A stretch of DNA of 64,000 bases from Rubrivivax sp. A210. Lineage in GTDB: Bacteria; Pseudomonadota; Gammaproteobacteria; Burkholderiales; Burkholderiaceae_C. The stretch lies in NCBI RefSeq assembly GCF_904426505.1, contig NZ_CAJGBN010000001.1, positions 620,001 to 684,000 on the forward strand, given 5' to 3'. The position numbers and the translations under genes were made by a program. Position 1 is the stretch's first letter. Each line of letters opens with the position of its first letter. This document shows positions 8,336-17,317 of this stretch, one piece after another. The notes beneath the pieces are model-generated. The model searched no databases and was not told where the DNA came from. It saw only the letters and a list, made by a program, of their open reading frames with translations.

Positions 8336-9295
8336 ATGGATCTCCTGCGCCTGAGCCAAAGCCTGCAGCAGGACGCGCTGGCCTTCGTCTTCCTCAACGT
8401 GCTGGCGCAGCAGATGGGCCTGCCGGTGCCGGCCGTGCCCACGCTGCTGCTGGCCGGCAGCCTGGCGGCATCACCCTCGCACATCGCCCGCCTGCTGGCG
8501 GCAGCCGTGCTGGCCTCGGTGCTGGCCGACTGGCTCTGGTACCTGGCTGGCCGGCGCTGGGGCTACCGCGTGCTGGCCGGCTTGTGCAGGCTCTCGCTCA
8601 ACCCGGCCTCCTGCGTCACGCAGACCGAATCGCGCTTCACGCGCTGGGGCGTGTCGTCGCTGCTGCTGGCCAAGTTCATCCCCGGCTTCTCCACCGTCGC
8701 GCCGCCCATCGCCGGCGCGCTGCGCATGCGCCTGGCGAGCTTTCTGCTGGCCGCCGGCGCCGGCGGCGCGCTCTGGGCCGGCCTGGCGCTGGCTGTGGGC
8801 TGGATGCTGCGCGACGCGGTCCACGTTCTCATCGTCATGCTCGACCGCCACCTGGGCCTGGCGCTGATGCTCGTGCTGGCGCTGGCCGGCCTGTGGCTGG
8901 CCTGGAAGGTGGGCCAACGCTGGCGCCACCGCCAGGCGCGCGGCCTCGCCCAGCTGACGCCCGACGAACTGCTGGCCCTGGTCGAAGGCGGCGGTCGCCC
9001 TCGCCTGCTGGACCTGCGCGGCGCGCTGATGGTGGCCGAGACCGGCCCCGTGCCCGGCGCCATCGCCACCGACCAGGCCCGCCTGTTGCAGGCCGTAGCT
9101 GACTGGCCGCGCGACCAGCCCGTCGTCACCTTCTGCGCCTGCCCCGAAGACGCCAGTGCCATCCAGGCCGCGCGCCGGCTGCAGCAGGCCGGCTGGCAAG
9201 ACGTGAAGCCGCTGCGCGGCGGCTTCGATGCACTGCGGGCCGTGGCCGGGCCGCGCCTGCTGGCTTTGGAGGTGCTCGACCCTGTGCCGCGCTGA
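8336..9295 (+). CDS. DedA-family membrane protein fused to a rhodanese-like domain
   Basis: A 319-aa protein. The N-terminal about 200 residues form a DedA/VTT (SNARE-associated) membrane domain, with an amphipathic re-entrant start (QQMGLPVPAVPTLLLAG) and the conserved arginine-containing FTRWGVSSLLLAKFIPGFST. The C-terminal about 100 residues are rhodanese-like (LLDLRG, then VTFCACPEDASA with a Cys in the active-loop position). DedA proteins act in membrane lipid or proton homeostasis; DedA-rhodanese fusions recur in proteobacteria. It starts 14 bp after pirin, so the two are probably co-transcribed. Confidence 0.9.
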   Translation: MDLLRLSQSLQQDALAFVFLNVLAQQMGLPVPAVPTLLLAGSLAASPSHIARLLAAAVLASVLADWLWYLAGRRWGYRVLAGLCRLSLNPASCVTQTESRFTRWGVSSLLLAKFIPGFSTVAPPIAGALRMRLASFLLAAGAGGALWAGLALAVGWMLRDAVHVLIVMLDRHLGLALMLVLALAGLWLAWKVGQRWRHRQARGLAQLTPDELLALVEGGGRPRLLDLRGALMVAETGPVPGAIATDQARLLQAVADWPRDQPVVTFCACPEDASAIQAARRLQQAGWQDVKPLRGGFDALRAVAGPRLLALEVLDPVPR

Positions 9296-9465
9296 TCCGC
9301 ACTGAGCCGCGCTCAGCAGCAAGGCCGCCTGGCGTCACTCGCGTGATGTGCGTAGCGCAAGCCATCCGCCACCGCAACCCCCTGCCACAGCGCCCTTTGC
9401 GCCAACCACGGCGTCCCCGCAATCCTCAGAATTCGGGATGACCCGCCGCAGCCCTGGGCGGGACG

Positions 9466-11301
9466 ATGGGGAATGATCGCTTCATGGCCTCGAACGACCT
9501 GCGCCGGGTGCGCTGTGCCATCGTCTTTGCCGATCTCGTCGAGTCGGTGCGGCTCTATGCCAGCAACGAGGCCGCGGCCATCGCGCGCTGGCGCCGCTTC
9601 AGTGAGCAGGCGCGGTCGCAGTGGTTGCCAGGTACACGCGGGCGCCTGGTGCGCAGCGACGGCGATGGCCTGCTGATGGAGTTTGCCGACGCAGCCACCG
9701 CCGTGGCCGGCGCCTTTGCCCTGCACCGGGGCATGGCCGGCCATAACGCCGATGCCGCGGGCGCCGAGCCACTGGCGCTGCGCATCGGCATCAACGTGGC
9801 CGATGTCAGCTTCGATGCCCATGAGGCCTATGGTGCCGGTGTCAACCTCGCCCAGCGCATCACCAGCCTGGCCCAGCCCGGCCAGACCCTGGCGTCGGCC
9901 TCCACCCGCGACGGCCTGGTACACGGCGTCCACGCACAGATCGAAGACCTTGGCGAGCGCTACGTCAAGCACATCGACGAGCCGGTGCGCACCTTCCGCG
10001 TGTTGCCGGCCGACGCCACCCCTGCCGGGCCCGACCCGGCGGCCGGCCAGCCGGTGGGCGATATCCGGCCGACGCTGGCGGTCGTGCCCTTCCAGGCCAT
10101 GCCGGCCGGCGCCGACAATCACGCCCTCGGCCACGCGATGGCCGACGACATCATCGCCGCGCTGGCCCGCCATCCGGGCCTGCAGGTCGTCTCGCGGCTG
10201 TCGACGGCGGCCTTCCGCGACACCAGCCTCGACTGGACGCGCCTGCGGCCCCTGCTGGGCGCCACCTTCGTGCTCAGTGGCCGCTACTACACGGCCGCCA
10301 GCCGCGTGCGCCTGAACCTGGAACTGGCCGAAACGCGCCAAGGCCATGTGCTGTGGGCCGACACCGTGCGCGCCGAGGTGCAGGCGCTGTTCGACGGCAC
10401 CGATGATCTCGTGCCCCAGGTGGTGCAGCAGGTGGCTCGCAACATCGCAGCCTTCGAACTGGCACGCGTGCGCAGCCTGCCGATGGACACGCTGGAGTCC
10501 TACGCGCTCTACCTCGGCGCCGAAGGCCTGATGGGCAGCCTGGTGCGGCAGGATTTCATGCGCGGCCGCGAGGCCTTGGAACACCTGGCAGAGCGCCACC
10601 CGCGCCAGGCGGCACCCCACGCGATGCTGGCCAAATGGCATGTCAACCACCTCGTGCAGACCTGGAGCGAGGATGAGCTGGCCGACCAGCGCCACGGCAG
10701 CGAACGCGCCGCAAGGGCGCTGGACATCGATGCCGACTCGCCCCTGGCCCTGGCCGCTGCCGGCCTGGTGCAACTCAACCTCAAGGGCGACCTTGATGGC
10801 GCGCGCCAGCTGCTGGTGCAGGCCCTCGGCGGTGACCCTCAGAACGCGCCAGCCTGGGCCTGGATGTCGGCGGTACACAGCTACAGCGGCGAGCCCGACC
10901 AGGCCCGCGCCGCCGCCGCACGCGCCCTGCTGCTGTCGCCACTGGATCCCGAGCGCTATGTCTTCGAGGCCTACGCGGCCATGGCCCATCTGGCCGCAGC
11001 CGACTACGCCACGGCCGTGGACCACGCGCGCCAGTCGCTGCGCCAGCACGCCCTGCATTCGCCCTCGCACCGCCTGCTGGTGGGCAGCTTGTGGCTGGCG
11101 GGCCAGCACGACGAGGCCCGCACCGCCGCGCAGCGCTGGCTGAAGGCCTTTCCCAAGGTCAGCTCCGGCGCGCGCACGGCGCGCGGACTGGGCGAGGCCG
11201 CGACCTGGCGCGACCACTTCGCCGACGCCGTGCGCGAGGCCGGCGTGCCGAGCGCGCCAGACACGCCGCAGGCAAGCCGGGTGCCGACCCAACTGTTCTG
11301 A
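9466..11301 (+). CDS. Class III adenylate/guanylate cyclase-domain protein with TPR region
   Basis: A 611-aa protein. The N-terminal class III nucleotide cyclase homology domain (about 15-180) has metal-binding AIVFADLVES, SDGDGLLMEF and GINVADV motifs. A middle TolB/FlgO-like region follows (LAVVPFQAM, LSGRYYTAASRVRLNLEL). The C-terminus is a set of TPR-like helical repeats (about 350-590). No transmembrane segment is evident. It may make cAMP or cGMP, or act as a signalling scaffold; the substrate-selecting residues cannot be assigned with confidence. An in-frame ATG at 9484 is an alternative start. The haloperoxidase-like gene begins 19 bp downstream behind a strong ribosome site. Confidence 0.85.
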   Translation: MGNDRFMASNDLRRVRCAIVFADLVESVRLYASNEAAAIARWRRFSEQARSQWLPGTRGRLVRSDGDGLLMEFADAATAVAGAFALHRGMAGHNADAAGAEPLALRIGINVADVSFDAHEAYGAGVNLAQRITSLAQPGQTLASASTRDGLVHGVHAQIEDLGERYVKHIDEPVRTFRVLPADATPAGPDPAAGQPVGDIRPTLAVVPFQAMPAGADNHALGHAMADDIIAALARHPGLQVVSRLSTAAFRDTSLDWTRLRPLLGATFVLSGRYYTAASRVRLNLELAETRQGHVLWADTVRAEVQALFDGTDDLVPQVVQQVARNIAAFELARVRSLPMDTLESYALYLGAEGLMGSLVRQDFMRGREALEHLAERHPRQAAPHAMLAKWHVNHLVQTWSEDELADQRHGSERAARALDIDADSPLALAAAGLVQLNLKGDLDGARQLLVQALGGDPQNAPAWAWMSAVHSYSGEPDQARAAAARALLLSPLDPERYVFEAYAAMAHLAAADYATAVDHARQSLRQHALHSPSHRLLVGSLWLAGQHDEARTAAQRWLKAFPKVSSGARTARGLGEAATWRDHFADAVREAGVPSAPDTPQASRVPTQLF

Positions 11302-11320
11302 ATCCGAGGAGGAAATCCCC

Positions 11321-12640
11321 ATGTCCAATGGTTACCTGTCGACAGGCATCTTCCTGGCCGGACCGGGCGGCGCCCAATGGGGCGGCGAATGGAACCCGAA
11401 CCCCCACTCCAGCGCGAGCCACAACCCGAACAACCCGAACAATCCAAATAACCCCAACAACCCGAACTTCGATCCCCGCGGCCGCGGCCCGGGCGGGCTT
11501 CGGTCACGCTACGACCCCGACTCCATCGGCGGCGACGGCGGCGCCGTCACCCCCGACCCGATGCGCTCGGGCGCGGTGACGCCGCAGCGGCGCAGCCTGC
11601 GCTATGAACCGGCCACGAATTCGCCCTGGCCCTGGCGTGACTTCGATCCCGACTGGACCTACCTCAGCGGGCCCGACGCGCTGCTGGCGCAGGCGCTGCG
11701 CAAGGTGCAGGCGCGGCTGGTGGGTGAGCGCGATGTGCGGCGCGGCAAGGGCCGCATGGGGAATGTCCAGCCACCGGCCGCAAAGCCCGAGAAGCTCTGG
11801 CGCTGGGCCAGCGAATTCCGCCAGCAGGCCGTGGTGGGCGAAATGCTCAACCGCAGCGCTGTCACCGATCTCACGGTCCATCTGCTGGAGCACAAGACGT
11901 CGGGAACGACACTGAGCGTGACCGCCACGCCGTTGGTAACCATCGATCCTCCGAACAGCACGTTCAACTATGGCCAGCAGATCGACCAGGTGCTGCGCGC
12001 CGCCGTCGAGCGCGAGGAGCGCCTGCCCGAAATCCTGAGCCAGGCACAGGACTTCCGCCCCTTCTTCTACAGCCTCACCGGCCTGGACCGGGTGCCCATC
12101 CCCCACGTCGACGAATTGATCCTGGTGTCCTGGGCCTGGGCCACGCACCTGGTGATGATGCTCAAGAACAACATCGCCGAGTACCGGCCGGTGCAGCGCT
12201 CGTCGCTGGTGATGCCGGTCATCGCCACCCCGGGCCACGGCTCGCTGCCCAGCGGGCACGCCACGCTGGCGGCCCTGACGGCGCACATCCTGTCGGCGCT
12301 GTTGTACCAGCCCGGCAACCCGCGGGAAGAACTGCTGCACAGGCTGGCCGCGCGCATCGCCTACAACCGCGTCGTCGCCGGCGTTCACTTTCCGATGGAC
12401 AGCGAGGTCGGCCGCCAACTCGGCCGCGAACTGGCCGCGGCCTTCCTTTGGATGGCGGGATGCACCAAGGACCGGCCCCAAACGGCGAAGACCGACACGC
12501 TGTCCGAACGTGACGGTTGGCCGGAAACCGGTGCCGCGATCAACCCGGTCGCGATCAACCTTCAGCAGAACGCTCCCCTGGCCCACCTTGGCGCCCTGTG
12601 GAAGGCCGCCGCGAAGGAAATCGACAAGCTGAAGATCTGA
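11321..12640 (+). CDS. Vanadium-dependent haloperoxidase/PAP2-superfamily protein
   Basis: A 439-aa protein with the PAP2/vanadium-haloperoxidase signature: an arginine-containing NIAEYRPV stretch, PSGHA with His at about 313, and RVVAGVHFPMD with His at about 356. No signal peptide is obvious. Its N-terminus is glycine/asparagine-rich and contains a run of four NPN-type repeats (about residues 34-50). Whether it oxidises halides or removes phosphate cannot be told from these motifs. A GAGGAGG-type ribosome site precedes the ATG. It lies between a nucleotide cyclase protein and a subtilisin-like protease, all with short gaps, suggesting one transcript. Confidence 0.85.
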   Translation: MSNGYLSTGIFLAGPGGAQWGGEWNPNPHSSASHNPNNPNNPNNPNNPNFDPRGRGPGGLRSRYDPDSIGGDGGAVTPDPMRSGAVTPQRRSLRYEPATNSPWPWRDFDPDWTYLSGPDALLAQALRKVQARLVGERDVRRGKGRMGNVQPPAAKPEKLWRWASEFRQQAVVGEMLNRSAVTDLTVHLLEHKTSGTTLSVTATPLVTIDPPNSTFNYGQQIDQVLRAAVEREERLPEILSQAQDFRPFFYSLTGLDRVPIPHVDELILVSWAWATHLVMMLKNNIAEYRPVQRSSLVMPVIATPGHGSLPSGHATLAALTAHILSALLYQPGNPREELLHRLAARIAYNRVVAGVHFPMDSEVGRQLGRELAAAFLWMAGCTKDRPQTAKTDTLSERDGWPETGAAINPVAINLQQNAPLAHLGALWKAAAKEIDKLKI

Positions 12641-12703
12641 GCGGCGCGCGCCGGATCCCCACCGTCTTTTCCTCGCCCCACCGCATCAGCAAGGGAGCTT
12701 CGC

Positions 12704-14890
12704 ATGCCACGCTGGACCACACCCACGGCGCAACAGGCCGGCGCAAGCACGGCCTCCAAGGGGCCTTCGGCAGGCGTGCCGGCGCAAGCGCCTGCCGATC
12801 TGCCCGCGGCCTGCGATCCCTATCTCGCATGGGCGGTGCTCACCGACTGGCGCTGCTTCGCCCTCCAGAAGCCTCCGAAAGGCCATGCCGGCACCGGCAC
12901 CGAAGACGCGTCGGAATCCGACCCCAACGCCAAGGCCAAGGCCGAACTCGAAGGAGCAGCGGATGCCGAAGCGGAAGCTGGAACCGGCACCCAGGCCGAC
13001 CAGTGGCTGGTGCGCGTGCTGCTGCAGGCGAAGTCCCGCCAGGCCTTGGCGCGCATCCACAAGGACGGGGCGGCGCGAATTCCCGCCGTCTACATCCAGC
13101 CGCTGAGCGGCAGTTCGCACCCGGCCGGCCCCGCGTACGCCACCGCGACCCTCGAGCTGTCGCAACTGGGTGCATTGCTGGCCCGCAGCGACATCCGCCT
13201 CGAACTCGCCACACCGCTCAAGAGCCAGGGCTCAGCCCTGCTGGGCGATGCCCGCGGCTATTTCGGCCAGAAAACCGACGAGATCGAGGGAGCCCGGTTC
13301 GAAAAGCGGGAGCCCGCAAAACTCGAAGAAGACACTCTTCGCAAGGTCAGAGGCGGCGTGATCGCCGTCTTCGACTATGGCTGCCCCTTCCTGCGCGCCG
13401 AATTCACGAACACCGGCGCCGGCCAGCAGGGCAGCACCCGGCTGGCCGCCCTGTGGCAGCAGGACAGCTCGCTGCGGCTCGCCGCGCCCTGGTCCCGACC
13501 CACTCTCATGGGTTACGGTGGGCAACTCGACGGCGCCGAATTGAAGGCGCAGTGCATGCAGGCCTTTGCCAACCAGGCTCCAGCGGACGAGACGGAAACC
13601 TACCGCAAGCTCAACTACCTGATCGAATACCACGACCCGCGCAGCCGCATCCACCGGGCCACGCACGGCGCCCATGTGCTGGATGTTGCCGGCGGCCGGC
13701 CCGATCCGGTGAGCCGCGCGGACGACGATGCGGCCGGCGAGGCCCGCATCGTCTTCGTGCAGATGCCCGAAGCGGTGGTGAGCGACAGTTCGGGCCTGGC
13801 CCTGGGCGGCTACCTGCTGGATGCGCTGCGCTACACGCTGGATGCCGCCGACCCGAAGAGCCCGCTCGTCGTCAACGTCAGCTATGGCGGTACGGCCGGC
13901 GCCCACGATGGCCACAGCCTCATCGAGGAGGCCATGGACGACCTGCTGGAGCAACGCCCCGAGAACTTCGCCATCGTGGTCTCGGCCGGCAATGCGCGCC
14001 GCCTGGGACTCCATGTCAAGCGCACCGCCGCCGGCAACAAGACGGCCTTGTTCCGCATCGAGGTCGCTGCGGGCGATCACACCGACACCTTCATTGAGTT
14101 CTGGTCCGAGGCGAGCGCCGGTGTGGCCTACCGGGCCCGCCTGCCCGATGGCGATTGGTCGAACTGGATCGAGCCCGGCGGCAAGGGCGAACTGCGCGAC
14201 GAAGCCACGACCGAGGTTGTCGCCGCCCTGTTCAACCGCTCACTGCCGTCGGATGACGAATTCCTTGCCCCTTCGATGCAAGGGCCCCGCGGCAGGCGAA
14301 CGCGCGCCCTGGCCCTGCTCGCGCTGTGCCCGACCGAGGCCCCCGACGACGACGACCGCGTCCTCGCCACGCCCGGACTGTGGGAGGTGGAAGCCCGGCC
14401 GGTGCGGCCCGAGAAGGGCAGCGTGCTGATCAACGCCTGGATTCGCCGCGACGACGCACGCGCCTTCAGTGGTCGCGTGCAGACCCACTTCGTCGGCCTG
14501 CAGCCCGATGACACCGAGCACACACTCAGCGATCTCGCCAGCGGCTTGCACACCCTGGTGGCCGGGGGCTTCCGCTGGAGCGACGGCATGGCGGTGGACT
14601 ATTCGTCGACCGGCCCGCGGCGCAGAGGCCAGTTCCCCCTGGTCTACGGCCTGTGCGAGTGGGACTCGGTCGACCCCGGCATACGTGCCGCCGCGGTGCG
14701 CCGCGGCGAGACCCTGCTGATGAACGGCACCAGCGTCGCGGCGCCGGTTGTGGCGCGCCAGGTCTACAACCTCATGGCCGCGGCTTCGAAGATGGGCAAG
14801 TCCTTGAACCGCAGCCAATTGCTTGACCAACTGCACCAGTTGGCCAGGACCAGGGGTTCCTTTATCCGCGTCGACGACTTGCCTCGCTGA
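12704..14890 (+). CDS. Subtilisin-like (S8) serine peptidase
   Basis: A 728-aa S8-family protease with the complete triad: Asp in VIAVFDYG (about 224), His in THGAHVLDVAGG (about 321) and Ser in NGTSVAAPV (about 677). The oxyanion Asn region is present (VVSAGNAR). A roughly 350-residue insert separates His and Ser. The N-terminal about 200 residues are a proteobacterial extension with no signal peptide, so cytoplasmic action or secretion by an accessory route is possible. A GGGAG ribosome site precedes the ATG. It is the last gene of the cyclase/haloperoxidase/protease set; a joint function is unknown. Confidence 0.9.
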   Translation: MPRWTTPTAQQAGASTASKGPSAGVPAQAPADLPAACDPYLAWAVLTDWRCFALQKPPKGHAGTGTEDASESDPNAKAKAELEGAADAEAEAGTGTQADQWLVRVLLQAKSRQALARIHKDGAARIPAVYIQPLSGSSHPAGPAYATATLELSQLGALLARSDIRLELATPLKSQGSALLGDARGYFGQKTDEIEGARFEKREPAKLEEDTLRKVRGGVIAVFDYGCPFLRAEFTNTGAGQQGSTRLAALWQQDSSLRLAAPWSRPTLMGYGGQLDGAELKAQCMQAFANQAPADETETYRKLNYLIEYHDPRSRIHRATHGAHVLDVAGGRPDPVSRADDDAAGEARIVFVQMPEAVVSDSSGLALGGYLLDALRYTLDAADPKSPLVVNVSYGGTAGAHDGHSLIEEAMDDLLEQRPENFAIVVSAGNARRLGLHVKRTAAGNKTALFRIEVAAGDHTDTFIEFWSEASAGVAYRARLPDGDWSNWIEPGGKGELRDEATTEVVAALFNRSLPSDDEFLAPSMQGPRGRRTRALALLALCPTEAPDDDDRVLATPGLWEVEARPVRPEKGSVLINAWIRRDDARAFSGRVQTHFVGLQPDDTEHTLSDLASGLHTLVAGGFRWSDGMAVDYSSTGPRRRGQFPLVYGLCEWDSVDPGIRAAAVRRGETLLMNGTSVAAPVVARQVYNLMAAASKMGKSLNRSQLLDQLHQLARTRGSFIRVDDLPR

Positions 14891-15151
14891 GGTGCCCCGC
14901 CAGGCCCCGGTTGAAGCCCACCGCGGCGGCCTGGGCGTAGCGCGGCGTGAGACTGCTTTTGAAGCCGTGCCGGGTGCTGCCAGGGGCATCGGATTTTCAA
15001 CGCACGCCGGCCGCTTTCATCGCCGCCCCCACAGGCCGGCCAGCAGGACGCGCCCTCGATGCCATCCCAAGAAGACCGCCGCCCCGCCTGAGCAAACAAT
15101 TCGCGCGGGCCTTGCGGACGCTCGCACAAGCTTGTCCCTTCCGAAGCAGGC
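14891..15151. other. Non-coding stretch between S8 peptidase and methyltransferase module
   Basis: About 260 bp with no convincing gene on either strand. The minus strand has a short open stretch of plausible composition (about 14900-15010) but no start or recognisable family, so it may be old gene debris. No terminator with a T-run is visible. Confidence 0.4.
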
Positions 15152-15313
15152 TCAATCTTCCTCTGGATTGTCGGTTGCGAGATCCGGGTCTTCGTCGCGT
15201 TCAATCCTGCGTTCGTGGTTCCCGAGCCGGATCGATAGCCGTGAGCCGGGCAGGCCAGCTGCAAGATCGAGCAGAAGCAGTCCTCTCCGCTGCGGATCGT
15301 TCGCAAGTGCCAT
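15152..15313 (-). CDS. Small hypothetical protein downstream of the methyltransferase
   Basis: A 53-aa open frame starting MALANDPQRRGLLLLDLAAG and ending in an acidic tail (NPEED). It lies 29 bp after the methyltransferase stop, on the same strand, and shares its lower GC. The composition looks protein-like (charged C-terminal half, no long alanine/arginine runs), but no ribosome site is clear and no family is recognised. It could be a small partner of the methyltransferase, or the tail of a degraded gene, since the frame stays open upstream into the methyltransferase. Confidence 0.35.
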   Translation of the reverse strand: MALANDPQRRGLLLLDLAAGLPGSRLSIRLGNHERRIERDEDPDLATDNPEED

Positions 15314-15342
15314 CTCGAACGCCGATATTTCGTCTACCGGTG

Positions 15343-16641
15343 CTAATGAAGCGCAAAACTCCCTCGCCGCATTCCTGCAAGCAAGGCCTGGGTATTCCTC
15401 AGCGCAGGGCTCATTCCGGACGCCTCTGTCAGGACGAAGCCCAGCAACTTCGGCGCGCTTTCGCTCCGCCGGTGCTGCAGGCCAGAGCCAAACTGACCAT
15501 CCACTTCCAGGATATGCCTGGCCAGCACGCTGGCCGCAATGGGAGGAACCGCATTGCCGATCTGCTGAATGACGCTGGCGCTGTTGCCTTGCCACTGATA
15601 GTGATCAGGAAAGGTCTGGATTCTTGCGCACTCGCGAATGGTGAGCGGGCGATGTTGGCGTGGATGTATGAACTCGCGGGATGCAGCGCCAGTGATTGTC
15701 AGTGACTGGAGGTTGCCGTGGAGACGCTTGATTCCTGAAGGTGCGCCCCCACGCTTCTCTGTCGGCGTTCCGTCGGCGACGCGCCGATTGGCGCGGCGTT
15801 TGAAGCTGTCGGGCCAAAGTCCGGGTGGAAGGTCTTTCATGGTCTGGCCGGGACCCAGCAACTCGATCTGGAACTTGCCGACAGGGTTCTCCCCTTGGAA
15901 GTGCTGGGTGACACCTGAACTCGCGTTTCCTCGTCGCATGACTTCATCGAAGGGCGTCTGCGGATCTACCGAGATGTAGGGCGAAATCCGAGACCTTTCG
16001 GATGCCGGAATGCCAAGGCCGGCTACGGCCTCATCCAGTGTCGGGGCCATGGGCAGACCGGAAGCCTTCCTTGCCTTGCCGCTGTCGTAAGAGTACATCT
16101 CGCGCGGAAAGTCGAAATCCACTCCCATTCGATTGCCGATGATCAACACGCGCTTCCGCGTCTGGGGCACTCCGTACGCCGCCAAGTTGACCTTTTGCAG
16201 CCGAACGGAGTAACCGAGGACAACGAACTCCTGCACGAGCGTTGCCAAATCTCGCCCGCAACCGGAAGTCAGCAGGCCTTCGACGTTCTCGAAGATGAAC
16301 CAGCGCGGCGACAAGGCTTCGACGATGGCCAGGTAATTGAAAATGAGTCTGTTCCGAGGGTCCGACGCGTTGCGAGGACCGGCGGTGCTGAAGCCTTGGC
16401 ACGGGGGCCCACCTATGACGATGAACAGTCGCTCGCCGCCGGCCAGCGCTTTGACCGAAGTTGGCCCGATCGTGCCCAGATCGACCTCGTGGCAGGGACT
16501 GCCGACGTTTGCCTCGTAAGTTCGACAGGCGTCGCCGTTGATCTCGGCTCCGAAGCGCGGCTTGAGACCGGCTTGCGAAAAGCCGAAAGAAAAGCCGCCC
16601 GCACCAGCGAACAGAGAGACGACAAGGTGGTCCACGCTCAT
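15343..16641 (-). CDS. C5-cytosine DNA methyltransferase (Dcm family)
   Basis: Transfers a methyl group from SAM to C5 of cytosine in a specific DNA sequence. The 432-aa protein has [10 protein letters not shown] (motif I), [10 protein letters not shown] with the catalytic Cys at about 81 (motif IV), ENVEGLL (VI), PQTRKRV (VIII) and IGNAVPP (X). The target-recognition region lies between VIII and X; its target is unknown. I chose the ATG at 16641. A LexA-like box ends on that codon. No restriction endonuclease is seen nearby, so it appears solitary. GC is visibly lower than flanking genes, which suggests acquisition by transfer. Confidence 0.93.
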   Translation of the reverse strand: MSVDHLVVSLFAGAGGFSFGFSQAGLKPRFGAEINGDACRTYEANVGSPCHEVDLGTIGPTSVKALAGGERLFIVIGGPPCQGFSTAGPRNASDPRNRLIFNYLAIVEALSPRWFIFENVEGLLTSGCGRDLATLVQEFVVLGYSVRLQKVNLAAYGVPQTRKRVLIIGNRMGVDFDFPREMYSYDSGKARKASGLPMAPTLDEAVAGLGIPASERSRISPYISVDPQTPFDEVMRRGNASSGVTQHFQGENPVGKFQIELLGPGQTMKDLPPGLWPDSFKRRANRRVADGTPTEKRGGAPSGIKRLHGNLQSLTITGAASREFIHPRQHRPLTIRECARIQTFPDHYQWQGNSASVIQQIGNAVPPIAASVLARHILEVDGQFGSGLQHRRSESAPKLLGFVLTEASGMSPALRNTQALLAGMRRGSFALH

Positions 16642-16660
16642 ACTGTATATGCTAACAGTG
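16641..16660. promoter_or_regulatory. LexA-like (SOS) box overlapping the methyltransferase start
   Basis: The sequence TACTGTATATGCTAACAGTG matches the gamma/betaproteobacterial LexA pattern CTGT-N8-ACAG (CTGT at 16643-16646, ACAG at 16655-16658) with an A/T-rich centre. It lies directly upstream of the methyltransferase ATG on the minus strand, where bound repressor would block transcription or translation initiation. SOS control is inferred; another regulator of the same symmetry is possible. Confidence 0.5.
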
Positions 16661-16767
16661 ACACAGCCGCTCTGATGCGTGTCTTGCAGGCGAGTCTCGC
16701 GAACGGCAAGTGCCGCTCTTGGCACTGCGCGCGCCCGAGACTGGTACTACCGACTGAAGTTGATGCC

Positions 16768-16980
16768 CTACGCCTCCTGCCCCTCTTCCGCCCCGCCGGC
16801 CGAGCACTTCATGCACCTGATGGCGGGCAGCACGTATTTGGCGTACTCCTTGGGCCCGGAAAGCACGGTGGCGTCCACCACCGGGTTGCCGCGCACGAGG
16901 ATGCGCGTGCCGACGAGGCCGACGCATTCCATCGCCTCTTCGAGCATCTGGCCCAGCACGGCCTGGTAGCCCGGGCAGGC
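16768..16980 (-). pseudogene. Unrecognised gene remnant (Cys-containing C-terminus)
   Basis: An open stretch on the minus strand reads as real protein (LGQMLEEAMECVGLVGTRIL, then VLSGPKEYAKYVLPAIRCMKC) and ends at 16768. It abuts the ExbD-like debris in a different frame and has no start of its own. I do not recognise the family. The CMKC pair near the end could bind metal. It is best read as the 3' part of a gene whose beginning was lost. Confidence 0.4.
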
Positions 16981-17204
16981 CGGCCTGGTTGACGGCCACC
17001 ATCACATCGGCAAAGGCGTCGCAACGGTCCTGCTTGTCGGGCCGCACAGGGATCTCGGGCGGCGTCGCCTGGGCCGCGGCGGGCCACGGCCAGGCCGTTG
17101 AAGAAGACCGTGCGGCGCGGGTCGAAGTCGATGCACACGACCTCGGGCTTGATGTCCGGGGCCGGCGGCGCGTGTACCGGCAGGTTCAGATTGACCGAGT
17201 TCAT
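16972..17204 (-). pseudogene. ExbD/TolR-like remnant
   Basis: Resembles the periplasmic part of an ExbD-type biopolymer transport protein: NSVNLNLPVHAPPAP (after the usual membrane helix), VCIDFDPRRTVFFNGL, then in another frame PPEIPVRPDKQDRCDAFADV and MVAVNQAGL. The N-terminal transmembrane segment is missing and at least one frameshift falls near 17075, so no working protein is expected. No exbB or tonB lies beside it. Confidence 0.5.
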
Positions 17205-17317
17205 CTGGATGGGCTGTCTGCGCAACGAGATCGAGCGCTGGGCCCGCATCATCACGACGGCGCAGATCAAGGCCAAATGACAGCGGCCGCCGCGCCGCCC
17301 GGCCGGGCGGCGCGCGC

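Noticed and set aside
9433..9445. TCGGGATGACCCG before the cyclase gene as a further copy of the shared operator
   Set aside because: The spacer is three bases, not five, and no -10-like box lies at the right distance.
9313..11328. A 671-codon antisense frame over the cyclase gene
   Set aside because: Low-complexity composition and no motifs; the plus strand carries a full class III cyclase-TPR protein.
11430..11470. Repeat of AACCCGAAC-type units as a CRISPR-like array
   Set aside because: The units are nine bases and in frame, encoding NPN repeats of the haloperoxidase-like protein; there are no spacers.
15152..16725. A complete restriction-modification system
   Set aside because: Only the methyltransferase is recognisable; the adjacent 53-aa frame is too short to be an endonuclease and there is no Vsr-like motif.
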